A stretch of DNA of 64,000 nt. Origin: an uncultured SAR86 cluster bacterium. GTDB taxonomy: Bacteria; Pseudomonadota; Gammaproteobacteria; Magnimaribacterales; D2472. A program made the position numbers and the translations under genes. Positions 29,273-39,209 of the stretch are shown here, piece after piece. A model generated the notes under the pieces. It did no database searches and was not told where the DNA came from. It worked only from the letters and a program-made list of their open reading frames with translations. The stretch covers positions 1 through 64,000 of the forward strand of contig CACIJE010000001.1 in assembly GCA_902586925.1 (NCBI GenBank), read 5' to 3'. How positions within the stretch are numbered: the stretch's first letter is position 1; the number at the start of each line of letters is the position of its first letter.

Positions 29273-30467
29273 ACTTAGTTATGTCTATTTTTTTTAATAA
29301 TGCGATTAGAATATCAACCACAATACTGTTACCTGCTTGTCTGTATAGTTGGGTATTACTTACAACAATTTTAAAATCATCCCTAAAACCCATTAATCTT
29401 AAGCATTCTCTTGGAGTAAGTTTTCTTATTCTTCCAGTATGAGTGACATAGTTATCAACTCCTGCTCTATGCATTTTATGCATTGATTGAAGTAATGGTC
29501 TAGCTATCTTTAAATCTGTATCGGTTCTTGTCTTAAAATTCTTAGTTCCTTCTGAAAGAACATATGATGAAACTTTATCAGATAGATAATATTTCTCATC
29601 AACTTCGTTGATTTCGAATAAGTGTTCGTCAAACTTTAATTTTTTCTTTGATTTTTCAAAAACAAAATCACCATGCCAATTAAATTGCTGATTTGCTTTT
29701 TGACACAATGCTACATCTCCATTTATTTGAGTATAGCTTTTTTTTTGATTTTTTAATGATGTTACAAATTTAACTCCCTTTTCTTTAAGGAAATAGTCTG
29801 AATCAGCATAATCCTCAAGATAATCTTGCATAGTTGATTCAAGCGGGATGGGATCAGGAAAGTTAAATTTTTTCATTTTTTTTCTGAAACCAACAACAAA
29901 AATTCTGCTTCGATTCTGAGGAACTCCATAATCTTTGCTGTTTAGTACTTTATGAAAAATAGAGTAGCCTAATTCATCAAAAATCTTTTGCATTATCAAC
30001 CATGTATGACCTTTATCATGTGATAGTAATCCCTTAACATTTTCAAAAATAAAGATTTTTGGTTTTGACTCGTCAACAACTCTTGCAAAGTCATAAAATA
30101 ACGTACCTCTAGCATCTTCTAATCCACCTCTTCTTCCAACCATTGAAAAAGACTGACAAGGAGAGCCTCCAACTAAAAGATCTACTTTATACTTATATTT
30201 TTTTGCTGAAAAATTTGTAATGTCATCATGCCAATTCTTTGAATCTATTTTATAATTTGCAACGTAACTCTCTTTGACACTTGGATCAATATCACCCGCA
30301 AAAACAATTTGATGTTTAAGTTTTAATCTTTTAAAAGCTTGCTCAATTGCGCCAATTCCAGTAAAAAGAGTTGCAAGACGTATCTCTTTTTTTGGAAATT
30401 TAAATTTAAGATTTCTCCAATCCTCTAAAGTATTTTCAAGGGAAATTTCTGCCTGTGGCATTCTCAT
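29253..30467 (-). CDS. DNA (cytosine-5) methyltransferase, second copy
   Basis: LFTGIGAIEQAF, GGSPCQSFSMVGRRGG, FENVKGLLSH, PQNRSRIFVVGF. Confidence 0.95.
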   Translation of the reverse strand: MRMPQAEISLENTLEDWRNLKFKFPKKEIRLATLFTGIGAIEQAFKRLKLKHQIVFAGDIDPSVKESYVANYKIDSKNWHDDITNFSAKKYKYKVDLLVGGSPCQSFSMVGRRGGLEDARGTLFYDFARVVDESKPKIFIFENVKGLLSHDKGHTWLIMQKIFDELGYSIFHKVLNSKDYGVPQNRSRIFVVGFRKKMKKFNFPDPIPLESTMQDYLEDYADSDYFLKEKGVKFVTSLKNQKKSYTQINGDVALCQKANQQFNWHGDFVFEKSKKKLKFDEHLFEINEVDEKYYLSDKVSSYVLSEGTKNFKTRTDTDLKIARPLLQSMHKMHRAGVDNYVTHTGRIRKLTPRECLRLMGFRDDFKIVVSNTQLYRQAGNSIVVDILIALLKKIDITKYGKDIL

Positions 30468-30529
30468 ACTTTATTTTGTTCGTATTCTCTTAATCCTTTA
30501 TGATAATTCATGGTTTCTGAATAAAAGTT

Positions 30530-30997
30530 TCATATCATTTTTTTATCGAAAGACCAAAGCTCGATTTGTATAGGTGTCCTGGCGGCTACTCTTGTTTCAT
30601 CATATACATTTGTCTTCTGCCAGTTTAATAATATTCCTTGTTTAATTGACTTAAGTTCTTTGTAGGAATTTAAAGGAATTGATTTTAAATATTGTCTCAA
30701 TTGAGATCTGTGTCTATCAGATAATTTTGTATCATATTTACATTCTATTATGAGAGGCTCTTTTAAATCGAAGGATTTATTTTTTTGCTTTGGAATCAAG
30801 AAATCTAACTCTCTTAATGCCAACATTTGATTTTTATAAAAGGTTTCTATGTTAGTTTCTCTAAGATAATCTATCTTCTCCCTCCGAAACTCAAAAGCGA
30901 GTCCTCTTTGATATAAATCTTCATCAAATCCGTCTCCAAGCTCTCTATATACTATATTTGAAAGTCTCTCTAAAGTTTTAATAAAATCTTTATGCAT
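30530..30997 (-). CDS. GxxExxY family protein (PD-(D/E)XK-like)
   Basis: GDGFDEDLYQRGLAFEF and LREL-DFLIP...LIIECKYD. Confidence 0.75.
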   Translation of the reverse strand: MHKDFIKTLERLSNIVYRELGDGFDEDLYQRGLAFEFRREKIDYLRETNIETFYKNQMLALRELDFLIPKQKNKSFDLKEPLIIECKYDTKLSDRHRSQLRQYLKSIPLNSYKELKSIKQGILLNWQKTNVYDETRVAARTPIQIELWSFDKKMI

Positions 30998-31084
30998 GTT
31001 TACTTAAAGTTTGTTTACAAATGAATTATAAAGATTATTTTCATTTTGTAACATATTAATATATACGTTTATAGGTATTGAATT

Positions 31085-31513
31085 TCATAAGTTATTTATA
31101 TTCTCTGAAATTAAAAATTTTTTTAATAAATTGAATATATTTTCCCTTGTTTTTACAAATACATTTTTTAATTGAACATCATTTAATGCATCATTATCAG
31201 GATCTTCATTTGGCCAATGAAAAACTTTGGTCGCATTAGGGACTGCGGGGCAAACTTCTTCAGCACATAAGGTTATTACATAGTTTAAGTTATTAAGAAA
31301 ATCGCTCTCTAAAGCATCAATAGACTTTGTTTTACTATTTGAGATATCTATTCCTATCTCATCTAAACACGAAATAGCATGTGGATGAACTTTATCAGAA
31401 GGATTAGAGCCAGCACTAACAATTTCAAATGATTTGGGTAGCATGTCCTTTGCTAATCCCTCGGCAATTTGACTTCTTGCAGAATTTCCAACACATAAAA
31501 AAAGTATATTCAT
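31085..31513 (-). CDS. ArsC-type low-molecular-weight phosphatase / arsenate reductase
   Basis: LFLCVGNSARSQIAEG P-loop; TLCAEEVCP; HWPNEDP. Confidence 0.85.
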   Translation of the reverse strand: MNILFLCVGNSARSQIAEGLAKDMLPKSFEIVSAGSNPSDKVHPHAISCLDEIGIDISNSKTKSIDALESDFLNNLNYVITLCAEEVCPAVPNATKVFHWPNEDPDNDALNDVQLKNVFVKTRENIFNLLKKFLISENINNL

Positions 31514-31576
31514 TGATCAAAATTGTAGATTTTTAAATATAAGGTTATCTTATATCCTTTATAAATAATTTTAAAA

Positions 31577-32695
31577 GTGATTAATAAAATTAGTATACAA
31601 AATATGTTGAGTGGTCTCGAAGGCAAGCTTGGAGAAGATGACTATACTGAACCTCTAGAAATCCTAATAAATTCTGCCAACAAAAATAATGAATTCAATT
31701 TTTTTGGGTCAATTGCTTTTAAAAATCAATTAAAAGATCGTTTAAAAATGAGAAGCAAGCTTTATAGTTTTGTTAAAGATAAAGAATTGTGCTCTCCTGC
31801 TAATCCAGTTTTTGTAACTGGACTTCCTAGATCTGGTACAACATTTCTTTTTAATTTATTAGCGTTAGATGATAGTCATAGATCACCAAGATATTGGGAA
31901 ATAATGTCTCTAATGCCATTGGTTAAAAATAATTGGGATATTAAAAGAAGAGAATGGAAGATAAACGCAGAATTGAAATTTGCTAGAACTATTATTCCTA
32001 AATTAAGGAATATGCACCACATAAGAGCTAATTCTCCTGAAGAATGTGAACTATTAGCTACGATAAATGTAAGAAGTTTTGTATACATGTGTATGGCAAA
32101 TGTACCTGAGTATGTGGAATATTTAAAAGATTGTAGTTTTGAGTCTGTATTCAAATGGCATAAAAGATTCTTTCAAGTACTTGAAATTAACGGTAGGCCA
32201 AAAAGATGGCTATTAAAAGATCCAAGCCATATAGGTCACATCCCAGAAATACTATCTACCTATCCAAATGCAAAATTTATTAATATTCACAGAGACCCAA
32301 TGGAGTCGATTGCATCCTTTTGTAGTCTTGCAAAAAATATAAGAACTGCATTTTCAAAAAATGTTAATCCTATGGAAATTGGAAATGTTATTTTAGATTT
32401 TTGGCAACATAGCCTTCAAAAAGGCATTCAGGCTAAAGAAAATCTTTCCTCAGATCAAATTATCGATATCAGCTATAGCAGCTTTGTAGATGATCCTTTA
32501 AATATTTTGAAAGATATATACCAAAACTTTGAATTTGATATGGATATTGTGACTGAAAATAAAATAAAAAATTATCTAATAAACCAAAATAAATTAAAAA
32601 AAGAAAAACATTCATATTCCATAGAAGAATTTGGATTAAGCGAAGACACAGTTAAAAATCATTTTAAAAACTACATCATGAACTATGAGTTTTGA
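31577..32695 (+). CDS. Sulfotransferase family protein
   Basis: VFVTGLPRSGTTFLFNLLALD; FINIHRDPMESIAS. Confidence 0.9.
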   Translation: MINKISIQNMLSGLEGKLGEDDYTEPLEILINSANKNNEFNFFGSIAFKNQLKDRLKMRSKLYSFVKDKELCSPANPVFVTGLPRSGTTFLFNLLALDDSHRSPRYWEIMSLMPLVKNNWDIKRREWKINAELKFARTIIPKLRNMHHIRANSPEECELLATINVRSFVYMCMANVPEYVEYLKDCSFESVFKWHKRFFQVLEINGRPKRWLLKDPSHIGHIPEILSTYPNAKFINIHRDPMESIASFCSLAKNIRTAFSKNVNPMEIGNVILDFWQHSLQKGIQAKENLSSDQIIDISYSSFVDDPLNILKDIYQNFEFDMDIVTENKIKNYLINQNKLKKEKHSYSIEEFGLSEDTVKNHFKNYIMNYEF

Positions 32696-32729
32696 TGATA
32701 AAATTAACATACATATCTAAGGCGTATCA

Positions 32730-33338
32730 TTGAAAACTAGAAACTTTAAAATCTATATACCACTTTTAATAGCTTTAGCCTCGTGTATGGATGTTATTGA
32801 AAATGATGAAGCTAACAATCTTATGGAGAAGAAAATGACACAAGTAACAATAAAAACATCTGTTGGAGACATTCAACTTGAGCTAAATGACGAAAAAGCA
32901 CCCATAACAGTTGAAAATTTTAAAATTATCGCCTCCAGTGGTTACTATGAAGGAACAATATTTCATAGAGTTATAAATGATTTCATGATTCAAGGCGGTG
33001 GATTAACTGCTGATATGAATAATAAGCCTAGTGGAACTGGTCCTATACAAAATGAAGCTAATAATGGATTGCCAAATAACAGAGGTACTATTGCAATGGC
33101 CAGAACGATGGATCCACACTCAGCTACAAGTCAGTTCTTTATTAATCACAAGGACAATGCATTTCTAAATCATACTGGTGAGACATCTCAAGGATGGGGA
33201 TATGCTGTATTTGGTATGGTTACTGAAGGTATGGATGTTGTTGATCAAATAGCAGAAGTGGCAACTGGATCTTCTGGAGCTTATCAAGACGTTCCTGAAG
33301 AAGTGATAACTATTGAGTCAGTTACTATCTCTGAATGA
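32730..33338 (+). CDS. Cyclophilin-type peptidyl-prolyl cis-trans isomerase, lipoprotein-like N terminus
   Basis: [42 protein letters not shown]. Confidence 0.92.
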   Translation: MKTRNFKIYIPLLIALASCMDVIENDEANNLMEKKMTQVTIKTSVGDIQLELNDEKAPITVENFKIIASSGYYEGTIFHRVINDFMIQGGGLTADMNNKPSGTGPIQNEANNGLPNNRGTIAMARTMDPHSATSQFFINHKDNAFLNHTGETSQGWGYAVFGMVTEGMDVVDQIAEVATGSSGAYQDVPEEVITIESVTISE

Positions 33339-34048
33339 CATCCTTTTTTATATCGGACATACATTTAAGCGAAAGTAATAATAAACTATCTTCTGCTTTC
33401 ATAAATTTTCTTAAAGATTCTAAAGAATCTTGCTCACAACTTTTTATTCTTGGAGACTTATTTGAAGTTTGGATTGGTGATGATTATGAAACAAGTTTTA
33501 TAAACGACATAAAATCTGAACTTTTAAAATTTACAACTAACGGACCGGATACTTTTCTCATGCATGGCAATAGAGATTTTTTAATAAGTGAGAAATTTTT
33601 GACTGATACTGGTATTAAACTTCTTCCCGATCCATTTGAAATAACTATGCATAATAAAAAAGTTCTCTTAAGTCACGGAGACTTCTTGTGTACTGATGAT
33701 GTTGATTACATTAATTTTAGAAATCAGGTTAGAGATAAAGCTTGGCAAGATAATTTTCTGAGTAAGTCAATTGAAGAAAGAAGTGAAATTGCATCAAAAC
33801 TAAGAAGTGATAGCAATGATGCAACCCAAGATAAATCCTCAGAAATCACCGATGTTAACGAGTCATCGGTCAAAAAAATTATTGACGATTACTCTCCTGA
33901 CATATTTATTCATGGTCATACTCACAGACCTAATATTCATGAATATACATCCTCAAAACGTATTGTTCTTGGCGATTGGAGTGACTTTGGTTGGTATCTA
34001 CATCTTGACGATAAGTCATACAATTTAGAAAAATTTTCTATTACTTAA
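33335..34048 (+). CDS. lpxH: UDP-2,3-diacylglucosamine diphosphatase
   Basis: [36 protein letters not shown]. Confidence 0.92.
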   Translation: MTSFFISDIHLSESNNKLSSAFINFLKDSKESCSQLFILGDLFEVWIGDDYETSFINDIKSELLKFTTNGPDTFLMHGNRDFLISEKFLTDTGIKLLPDPFEITMHNKKVLLSHGDFLCTDDVDYINFRNQVRDKAWQDNFLSKSIEERSEIASKLRSDSNDATQDKSSEITDVNESSVKKIIDDYSPDIFIHGHTHRPNIHEYTSSKRIVLGDWSDFGWYLHLDDKSYNLEKFSIT

Positions 34049-34080
34049 TTAAGTACTTTACAAATATTAAGATTTAAATA

Positions 34081-34100
34081 TACTGTATATATATACAGTA
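34081..34100. promoter_or_regulatory. LexA/SOS box upstream of umuD
   Basis: TACTGTATATATATACAGTA matches the E. coli-type consensus. Confidence 0.95.
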
Positions 34101-34107
34101 TTAACCC

Positions 34108-34536
34108 ATGAAAGTTGACTATATCGGAAAAATTTCTGAAGAAAATCTGCCGGCAATATTTGTGCCCTATTTTCTTGAATCAGTCCATGCCGGATTCCCC
34201 AGTCCGGCAAGTGACTATATTGAAAGTCCTATAGATTTAAATAAGCACCTAATAAAAAATGGTGCTGCAACTTTTCTGGTTAGAGCACAAGGACAATCTA
34301 TGGTTGGTTCTGGTATTACTGATCAAGCAGTCTTAATAGTCGATAGAAGTATAAAACCGTCACATAACAGTATTGTGGTTGCAACAATAGACGGCGAATT
34401 TGTGTGTAAAAGATTAAAGCTCAAACCAAGAATGTGTTTAATGCCTGAGAATCCTGAGTATCCTCCTATCTTCATTAATAACGGACAAGAATTAGAGATA
34501 GTAGGAACTGTAACAGCAGCAATTAATAAATTCTAA
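34108..34536 (+). CDS. umuD: Polymerase V subunit UmuD
   Basis: HAGFPSPASDYIE cleavage site, AQGQSM Ser, EFVCKRL Lys. Confidence 0.95.
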   Translation: MKVDYIGKISEENLPAIFVPYFLESVHAGFPSPASDYIESPIDLNKHLIKNGAATFLVRAQGQSMVGSGITDQAVLIVDRSIKPSHNSIVVATIDGEFVCKRLKLKPRMCLMPENPEYPPIFINNGQELEIVGTVTAAINKF

Positions 34537-35798
34537 TGGCTTTTGCTCTTGTCGACTGTGAAAGTTTTTATGCCTCATGTGAAAGAATTTTTCGTCCAGA
34601 CCTAAAAAATGTTCCTATTGTTGTACTTTCTAACAATGATGGTTGTGTTATAGCAAGAAGTGCAGAGGCAAAAAGGATGGGAGTCGCAATGGGCATTCCA
34701 TGGTTTAAGGTTAGAGAATCTTTTCTTAAACAAAATGGAAAAGTGTTTTCATCAAATTTTACATTTTACGGAGATATATCTGCCAGAGTAATGAATATTC
34801 TTGAGGGATTTGTTCCAAGGGTTGAAATATATAGTATCGATGAGGCCTTTTTAGACTTAGATACTTTGAAGCAAAACTATAATCTGTATGATTTCGGTTG
34901 TCATATAAGATCTTTGGTGAGGCAATGGACAGGAATCCCAGTTCGGATAGGAATAGCTCCAAATAAAACTTTAAGCAAAATTGCTATAAACGAAATCAAA
35001 AGAAAAAATATACCAACATCTGTGATTCATTTATCAGATGAAATAAAGATTAAGACTGCATTAAGACATGCTCCAGTAGGCAAGGTATGGGGAGTTGGAA
35101 GAAGACTAAACGAGCATCTAAATAATGCTGGTATCAATACAGCACTAGACCTTGCGAATGTTAGTCCACAAAATATTAGAAAAAAATTTAGTATCGTTTT
35201 AGAGAGGACTGTAAGAGAGCTAAGAGGAGAAAGATGTCTTAATATCGAAGATGATATTTCATCAAAAAAACAAATTGTTGTAAGTAGAAGTTTTGGTGAG
35301 AGAGTATCTAACCTAGAAACATTAAAACCTATAGTCAGTAATTTTGCTGTTAGGGCAGCAGAAAAGTTAAGAAGTGAAAAACAAAAATGTTCTCAAGTTT
35401 CTGTTTATGTAAGAACTAGTCCCTTTAACAAAAATAAACCTCAGCACTCAGATCTAAAAACAATTGGGCTTCTTACTCCTACAAATGATACTAGAGCGAT
35501 TCTTACAGCAGCTAAAAAAGGTTTATTGCCTATCTTTAGATCTGGCTACGATTATGCAAAAGCAGGAATAGTCTTGAATAAATTCACTAATGAGCATATA
35601 AAACAATATTCTTTATTTAAAGACCCTAACGATCCCAAACAAGATACAAAATTGATGAAGTATCTTGATCAAATGAATGCCTACGAAACCCAGATTTACT
35701 ATGCATCTCAAAATACAAAAAAATGGTCTCCAATGAAACAAAATATGACTTCTCCGAAATATACAACTAGTTGGCACGACCTTCCAAAGGTAAATTAA
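34536..35798 (+). CDS. umuC: Polymerase V subunit UmuC (Y-family)
   Basis: FALVDCESFYASCERIFRPDL; YSIDEAFLDL; follows umuD. Confidence 0.97.
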   Translation: MAFALVDCESFYASCERIFRPDLKNVPIVVLSNNDGCVIARSAEAKRMGVAMGIPWFKVRESFLKQNGKVFSSNFTFYGDISARVMNILEGFVPRVEIYSIDEAFLDLDTLKQNYNLYDFGCHIRSLVRQWTGIPVRIGIAPNKTLSKIAINEIKRKNIPTSVIHLSDEIKIKTALRHAPVGKVWGVGRRLNEHLNNAGINTALDLANVSPQNIRKKFSIVLERTVRELRGERCLNIEDDISSKKQIVVSRSFGERVSNLETLKPIVSNFAVRAAEKLRSEKQKCSQVSVYVRTSPFNKNKPQHSDLKTIGLLTPTNDTRAILTAAKKGLLPIFRSGYDYAKAGIVLNKFTNEHIKQYSLFKDPNDPKQDTKLMKYLDQMNAYETQIYYASQNTKKWSPMKQNMTSPKYTTSWHDLPKVN

Positions 35799-36149
35799 AT
35801 GGTAAAAAAATTAAATAAATATCGAGCTTTGAGGGCTAGTATGATCATGCCTACAAAATGGCACAAAAAAAATTCAGAATATACCAAAATATTCCTACAA
35901 ATAACTGATATTCGTCTTATGCTAAATGAATTAAAAAGTAGATTAGAGTTAAGTTCTCTTAGGTTAAAAATTGCAATACGCTTTCATAACTCAAAACAAA
36001 AAAGAGCTGAGTTAAAATTTCAACAAAGAATTTTAAATGAGCACTTAAATCAAGTTGATAAATTATTAGCAAGAAATCATAATTTGCAAAAATGGGCTTA
36101 TGAAAAGGAGTATGGAGAAAGTTATTTTGATTACGATTATTTCAATTAA
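35799..36149 (+). CDS. Hypothetical protein, 116 aa, adjacent to umuC
   Basis: Starts 1 nt after umuC. Confidence 0.6.
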   Translation: MVKKLNKYRALRASMIMPTKWHKKNSEYTKIFLQITDIRLMLNELKSRLELSSLRLKIAIRFHNSKQKRAELKFQQRILNEHLNQVDKLLARNHNLQKWAYEKEYGESYFDYDYFN

Positions 36150-36616
36150 GAATTTTCCCAATAAGAAAGTGTTTTCAGATTAATTTTCGATTTATGAGTT
36201 TCGTCAATAAGTTTAATCAATGATTCGTAAAATAGATCTGCTTCGTCATCTGAAACTAGCAATCTCAATGATTTAATAATTCTAGTTATTCTGAGATAGT
36301 TATGATCATGTTTTCTTTTCCAATGAGAGTTTCTAGCCAAAAATAAAAGAAACCATTTTGATGACTTGACAATATTCTCTTTCACTAATTTGTTAGCTTT
36401 TAAGCTAAAAATAGCTTCATGGGAATCGAGATATATTCCATTGGAAACTGCGTTGCTCTTTTCATCAAGCGGAAATAAGAGTTGGATAAAATCATGAGTA
36501 TGTTCAATTTGCTCATCAGAATAATTCCAAATATCTTGAAGAAACCTATTTTTAAAATCTGGTTCTTTATTGGATAAAAATTTTTCAATATTCATACCAA
36601 AAAGATTATAGTCCAA
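36146..36616 (-). CDS. Hypothetical protein (opioid-growth-factor-receptor-like motif possible)
   Basis: ORF with DIWNYSDEQIEHTHDFIQLLFPLDEKS. Confidence 0.6.
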   Translation of the reverse strand: MDYNLFGMNIEKFLSNKEPDFKNRFLQDIWNYSDEQIEHTHDFIQLLFPLDEKSNAVSNGIYLDSHEAIFSLKANKLVKENIVKSSKWFLLFLARNSHWKRKHDHNYLRITRIIKSLRLLVSDDEADLFYESLIKLIDETHKSKINLKTLSYWENS

Positions 36617-36620
36617 TAGA

Positions 36621-37307
36621 TTAGACTCTTACGTCCTCAACATCAGATTCATTTAATGGATATTCACTGAAACATATTCTTTCAGATTGTTTCATAGCAT
36701 TTCGCATACCTTTTGTATTGAAAATCATGTCATCAAGTTCAATATCTTGTGCAAACTTTATCTTTATGATTTCAGCATATCTAAGAGATGGATAATATTT
36801 TGGTTTTAGGAGGTAATCTCCATCGTCAAATATATTTTTAACTTCAAATACAACTTTCTTAGGCTTGTAGTCATCTACTGTAATAACAGCTTCAATTTTG
36901 TCTCCAAGATTATAATTTGTTGCATTAGATGGAGTTGTTATTATGGGATCTGTACATATACAAAATGGTCTGTCCATTTCAATAAAAAAAGTAGATTGAT
37001 GGTTATCTGATGTTTTCTGAAGAACTAGTGTTTCTTGACCCCATGAGGTAATACCCCAATTGTCTATTGTTCTTAATTCAATGTCGGCAGAGAGGAATGA
37101 AGATGAGACTGCAATAAGAAGAATATGTTTTCGATATGATCGATCTTGGTTCCCTGAAAAAGGACCGTAATGAACCATATCATTATCAAGGATAATCTCA
37201 TCTTCAAATTTGTGTAGATTTTTCTTTTTCGCAGATAATTTTTTGATAGTAAAAAATAGGCCCGTTAATAATAATGCCACTAAACTGAAGCCAATAAATT
37301 CTTCCAT
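36621..37307 (-). CDS. Hypothetical membrane-anchored protein
   Basis: N-terminal hydrophobic segment FSLVALLLTGLFFTI; shared ECF-like promoter with sigma gene. Confidence 0.55.
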   Translation of the reverse strand: MEEFIGFSLVALLLTGLFFTIKKLSAKKKNLHKFEDEIILDNDMVHYGPFSGNQDRSYRKHILLIAVSSSFLSADIELRTIDNWGITSWGQETLVLQKTSDNHQSTFFIEMDRPFCICTDPIITTPSNATNYNLGDKIEAVITVDDYKPKKVVFEVKNIFDDGDYLLKPKYYPSLRYAEIIKIKFAQDIELDDMIFNTKGMRNAMKQSERICFSEYPLNESDVEDVRV

Positions 37308-37341
37308 TCTGTTCTCCTATATGAATTGTTTATATATCTAT

Positions 37342-37367
37342 AACGTGGCAGAAAAGAATTTGTTACA
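37342..37367 (-). promoter_or_regulatory. Candidate ECF-sigma promoter (TGTAAC-N16-CGTT)
   Basis: Minus strand TGTAACAAATTCTTTTCTGCCACGTT, 35 nt upstream of 37307. Confidence 0.6.
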
Positions 37368-37374
37368 AATTAAT

Positions 37375-38037
37375 TTAGCAAGCACAAAAGATATGTCTTT
37401 TTACTTCATCAATTACATAGCTCTTATCAAGATTTTCAATTAAAGATAAATCTACAAAAAAAGTTTCATCTTGTTTAGGCTGATTAATATCATTATTTAT
37501 AAAATTTTTTTTATTAGCTTCATAGACTGCATACATAATTTCATATCTATCAAGTCCAATTTGTTTTGCTAGCTCAGAAGATGGTCCCCATAAACCATTA
37601 GCCATATCTTCACCAGAGATAAATAATGGTTCATCCTCTTCGATCATTAAAGTTTGAGTTTCATTTAATGCAATTTCTTTAGTTTCAGAAATATCTAATG
37701 ATGAGTTAAAGATAACAAAGCCTATGGCTGCCATACTTGCTGCAATAGCTAAACCTACAAAAGGTTTAAAATTAATTGCTAAGACTTTAGAGGGTTTATT
37801 AAACTGCTCATCAATATATGCATCTATCTTATTACTTAGTTCTTTGGACTTATCTCCTCCAAAGAAATCTTTAATAGCTGATTCAGAGACTAAAATGCTT
37901 TCGTAAAAGCTTCTTGTTTCCTCTGAACTATGAACTAGCTCTTTTAGTTCAGGTGAATTATCTAATGTTGCGCCATCATCCATTAAGTTGATAATTTTTA
38001 TTTGCATTTCTTCATTCATAATTTTTTCCCCATGCAA
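37375..38037 (-). CDS. Putative anti-sigma factor, single TM helix
   Basis: Overlaps 3' end of sigma gene; FVGLAIAASMAAIGFVIF TM segment. Confidence 0.6.
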   Translation of the reverse strand: MHGEKIMNEEMQIKIINLMDDGATLDNSPELKELVHSSEETRSFYESILVSESAIKDFFGGDKSKELSNKIDAYIDEQFNKPSKVLAINFKPFVGLAIAASMAAIGFVIFNSSLDISETKEIALNETQTLMIEEDEPLFISGEDMANGLWGPSSELAKQIGLDRYEIMYAVYEANKKNFINNDINQPKQDETFFVDLSLIENLDKSYVIDEVKRHIFCAC

Positions 38038-38594
38038 TTAGCAAGACGTATCCTTGCTCTACTTGCTTTTACTCTTAAATTTGCCATGCTTATGTTTTCG
38101 ACAACTTCTTGAATCTCTTCATAACTGTTACCAGCACCTAGCATGGCAAGGATTGTTTTATCTGTTTCATCAAACTTTTCGAGACAGCTCAACAGCTCTT
38201 GATACATAACTGATTGCTCTTGGAAACCATCATTTGTAATTGGAATATCATTCGCTTCAATGGATATCATTCTTTTCTCTTTGCGATAGTTATCAATAAA
38301 GTTATTTTTTAAAATCCTTTTTGCGTATGACATCGGTTGATCAGAATCCATTAACTTAGCTTTATTATTCATTAATTTTAAAATAGTAGTTTGAATTAAA
38401 TCTTGAGCATCATCGTAATTATTACTGGAAAGGGACATGGCATAACCCTCAAGTTTTTTACTAAGATATGTAATTAATTCCTTAAACGGCATTTCAATTC
38501 TATTCTTACATACTTTTTTTTTAGATTGTTTAATAACAATAGCATTATTAGGCCTAGTCTCAGCCATAGAATTGATTAAGGATACTGTCTCCAT
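38016..38594 (-). CDS. ECF-type RNA polymerase sigma factor
   Basis: DAQDLIQTTILKLM...AKRILKNNFIDNYRKEKR (region 2), region 4-like C terminus. Confidence 0.8.
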   Translation of the reverse strand: METVSLINSMAETRPNNAIVIKQSKKKVCKNRIEMPFKELITYLSKKLEGYAMSLSSNNYDDAQDLIQTTILKLMNNKAKLMDSDQPMSYAKRILKNNFIDNYRKEKRMISIEANDIPITNDGFQEQSVMYQELLSCLEKFDETDKTILAMLGAGNSYEEIQEVVENISMANLRVKASRARIRLANCMGKKL

Positions 38595-38625
38595 ATTTTA
38601 AAATATTTACTTATTTCATTTACTA

Positions 38626-38651
38626 AACGGTGCAGGATTGAAAATGTTACA
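38626..38651 (-). promoter_or_regulatory. Candidate autoregulated ECF-sigma promoter (TGTAAC-N16-CGTT)
   Basis: Minus strand TGTAACATTTTCAATCCTGCACCGTT, 32 nt upstream of 38594. Confidence 0.6.
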
Positions 38652-38656
38652 AATAT

Positions 38657-39025
38657 TTAAGACAAATCTATTGCAAAATCCTTTAAAACTTCCATTTCTA
38701 TGATTTTTAGAGCTTTTTTATTTGTTCTTTTGAGATAAATCTTTGGCGCAAAACCGCATTCGTATGCCTCTTTCCACCTTTCAGCACAAAGACACCAAGA
38801 ATCACCCTCTTTTAGCCCAGGAAAATTAAATTCTGGCCTCGGAGTAGACAAATCATTACCTCTACTTTTAGAAAAATCTAAAAATTCCTCAGTTAATAGT
38901 GCGCACACAGCATGAATGCCTCGGTCAAGATCATCTGTATGGCAAAAACCATCTCTAAAAAATCCAGTGACAGGATTGGAGCAACATTCTTCTATAACTT
39001 CGTCAAAAACATTAGTCTGTTTCAT
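38657..39025 (-). CDS. DUF2237 family protein
   Basis: NPVTGFFRDGFCHTDDLDRGIHAVCALLTEEFLDFSKSRGNDLSTP...GDSWCLCAERW. Confidence 0.85.
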   Translation of the reverse strand: MKQTNVFDEVIEECCSNPVTGFFRDGFCHTDDLDRGIHAVCALLTEEFLDFSKSRGNDLSTPRPEFNFPGLKEGDSWCLCAERWKEAYECGFAPKIYLKRTNKKALKIIEMEVLKDFAIDLS

Positions 39026-39209
39026 TTTTATCTAATTCCTTTTTGTATTTTTCATAATCTTCCCAGTCATGAGGAGTTCCGACATTTTGAATGCCTTTCA
39101 TTGCACGAAATAAACTTTTAGTTCTAAGCGCAGTTGAATCTTCTTCTTTCCCAAAAATTTTATTCCATCCAGATTGAAATGATTTAAAAAAGTTTTTTCT
39201 GTTTTTCAT
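39012..39209 (-). CDS. Hypothetical small protein
   Basis: ORF overlapping the DUF2237 gene start. Confidence 0.5.
   Translation of the reverse strand: MKNRKNFFKSFQSGWNKIFGKEEDSTALRTKSLFRAMKGIQNVGTPHDWEDYEKYKKELDKNETD

Noticed and set aside
31044-31070. Third ECF-like promoter TGTAAC...CGTT
   Set aside because: Spacing is about 13 nt instead of 16 and no gene starts appropriately downstream
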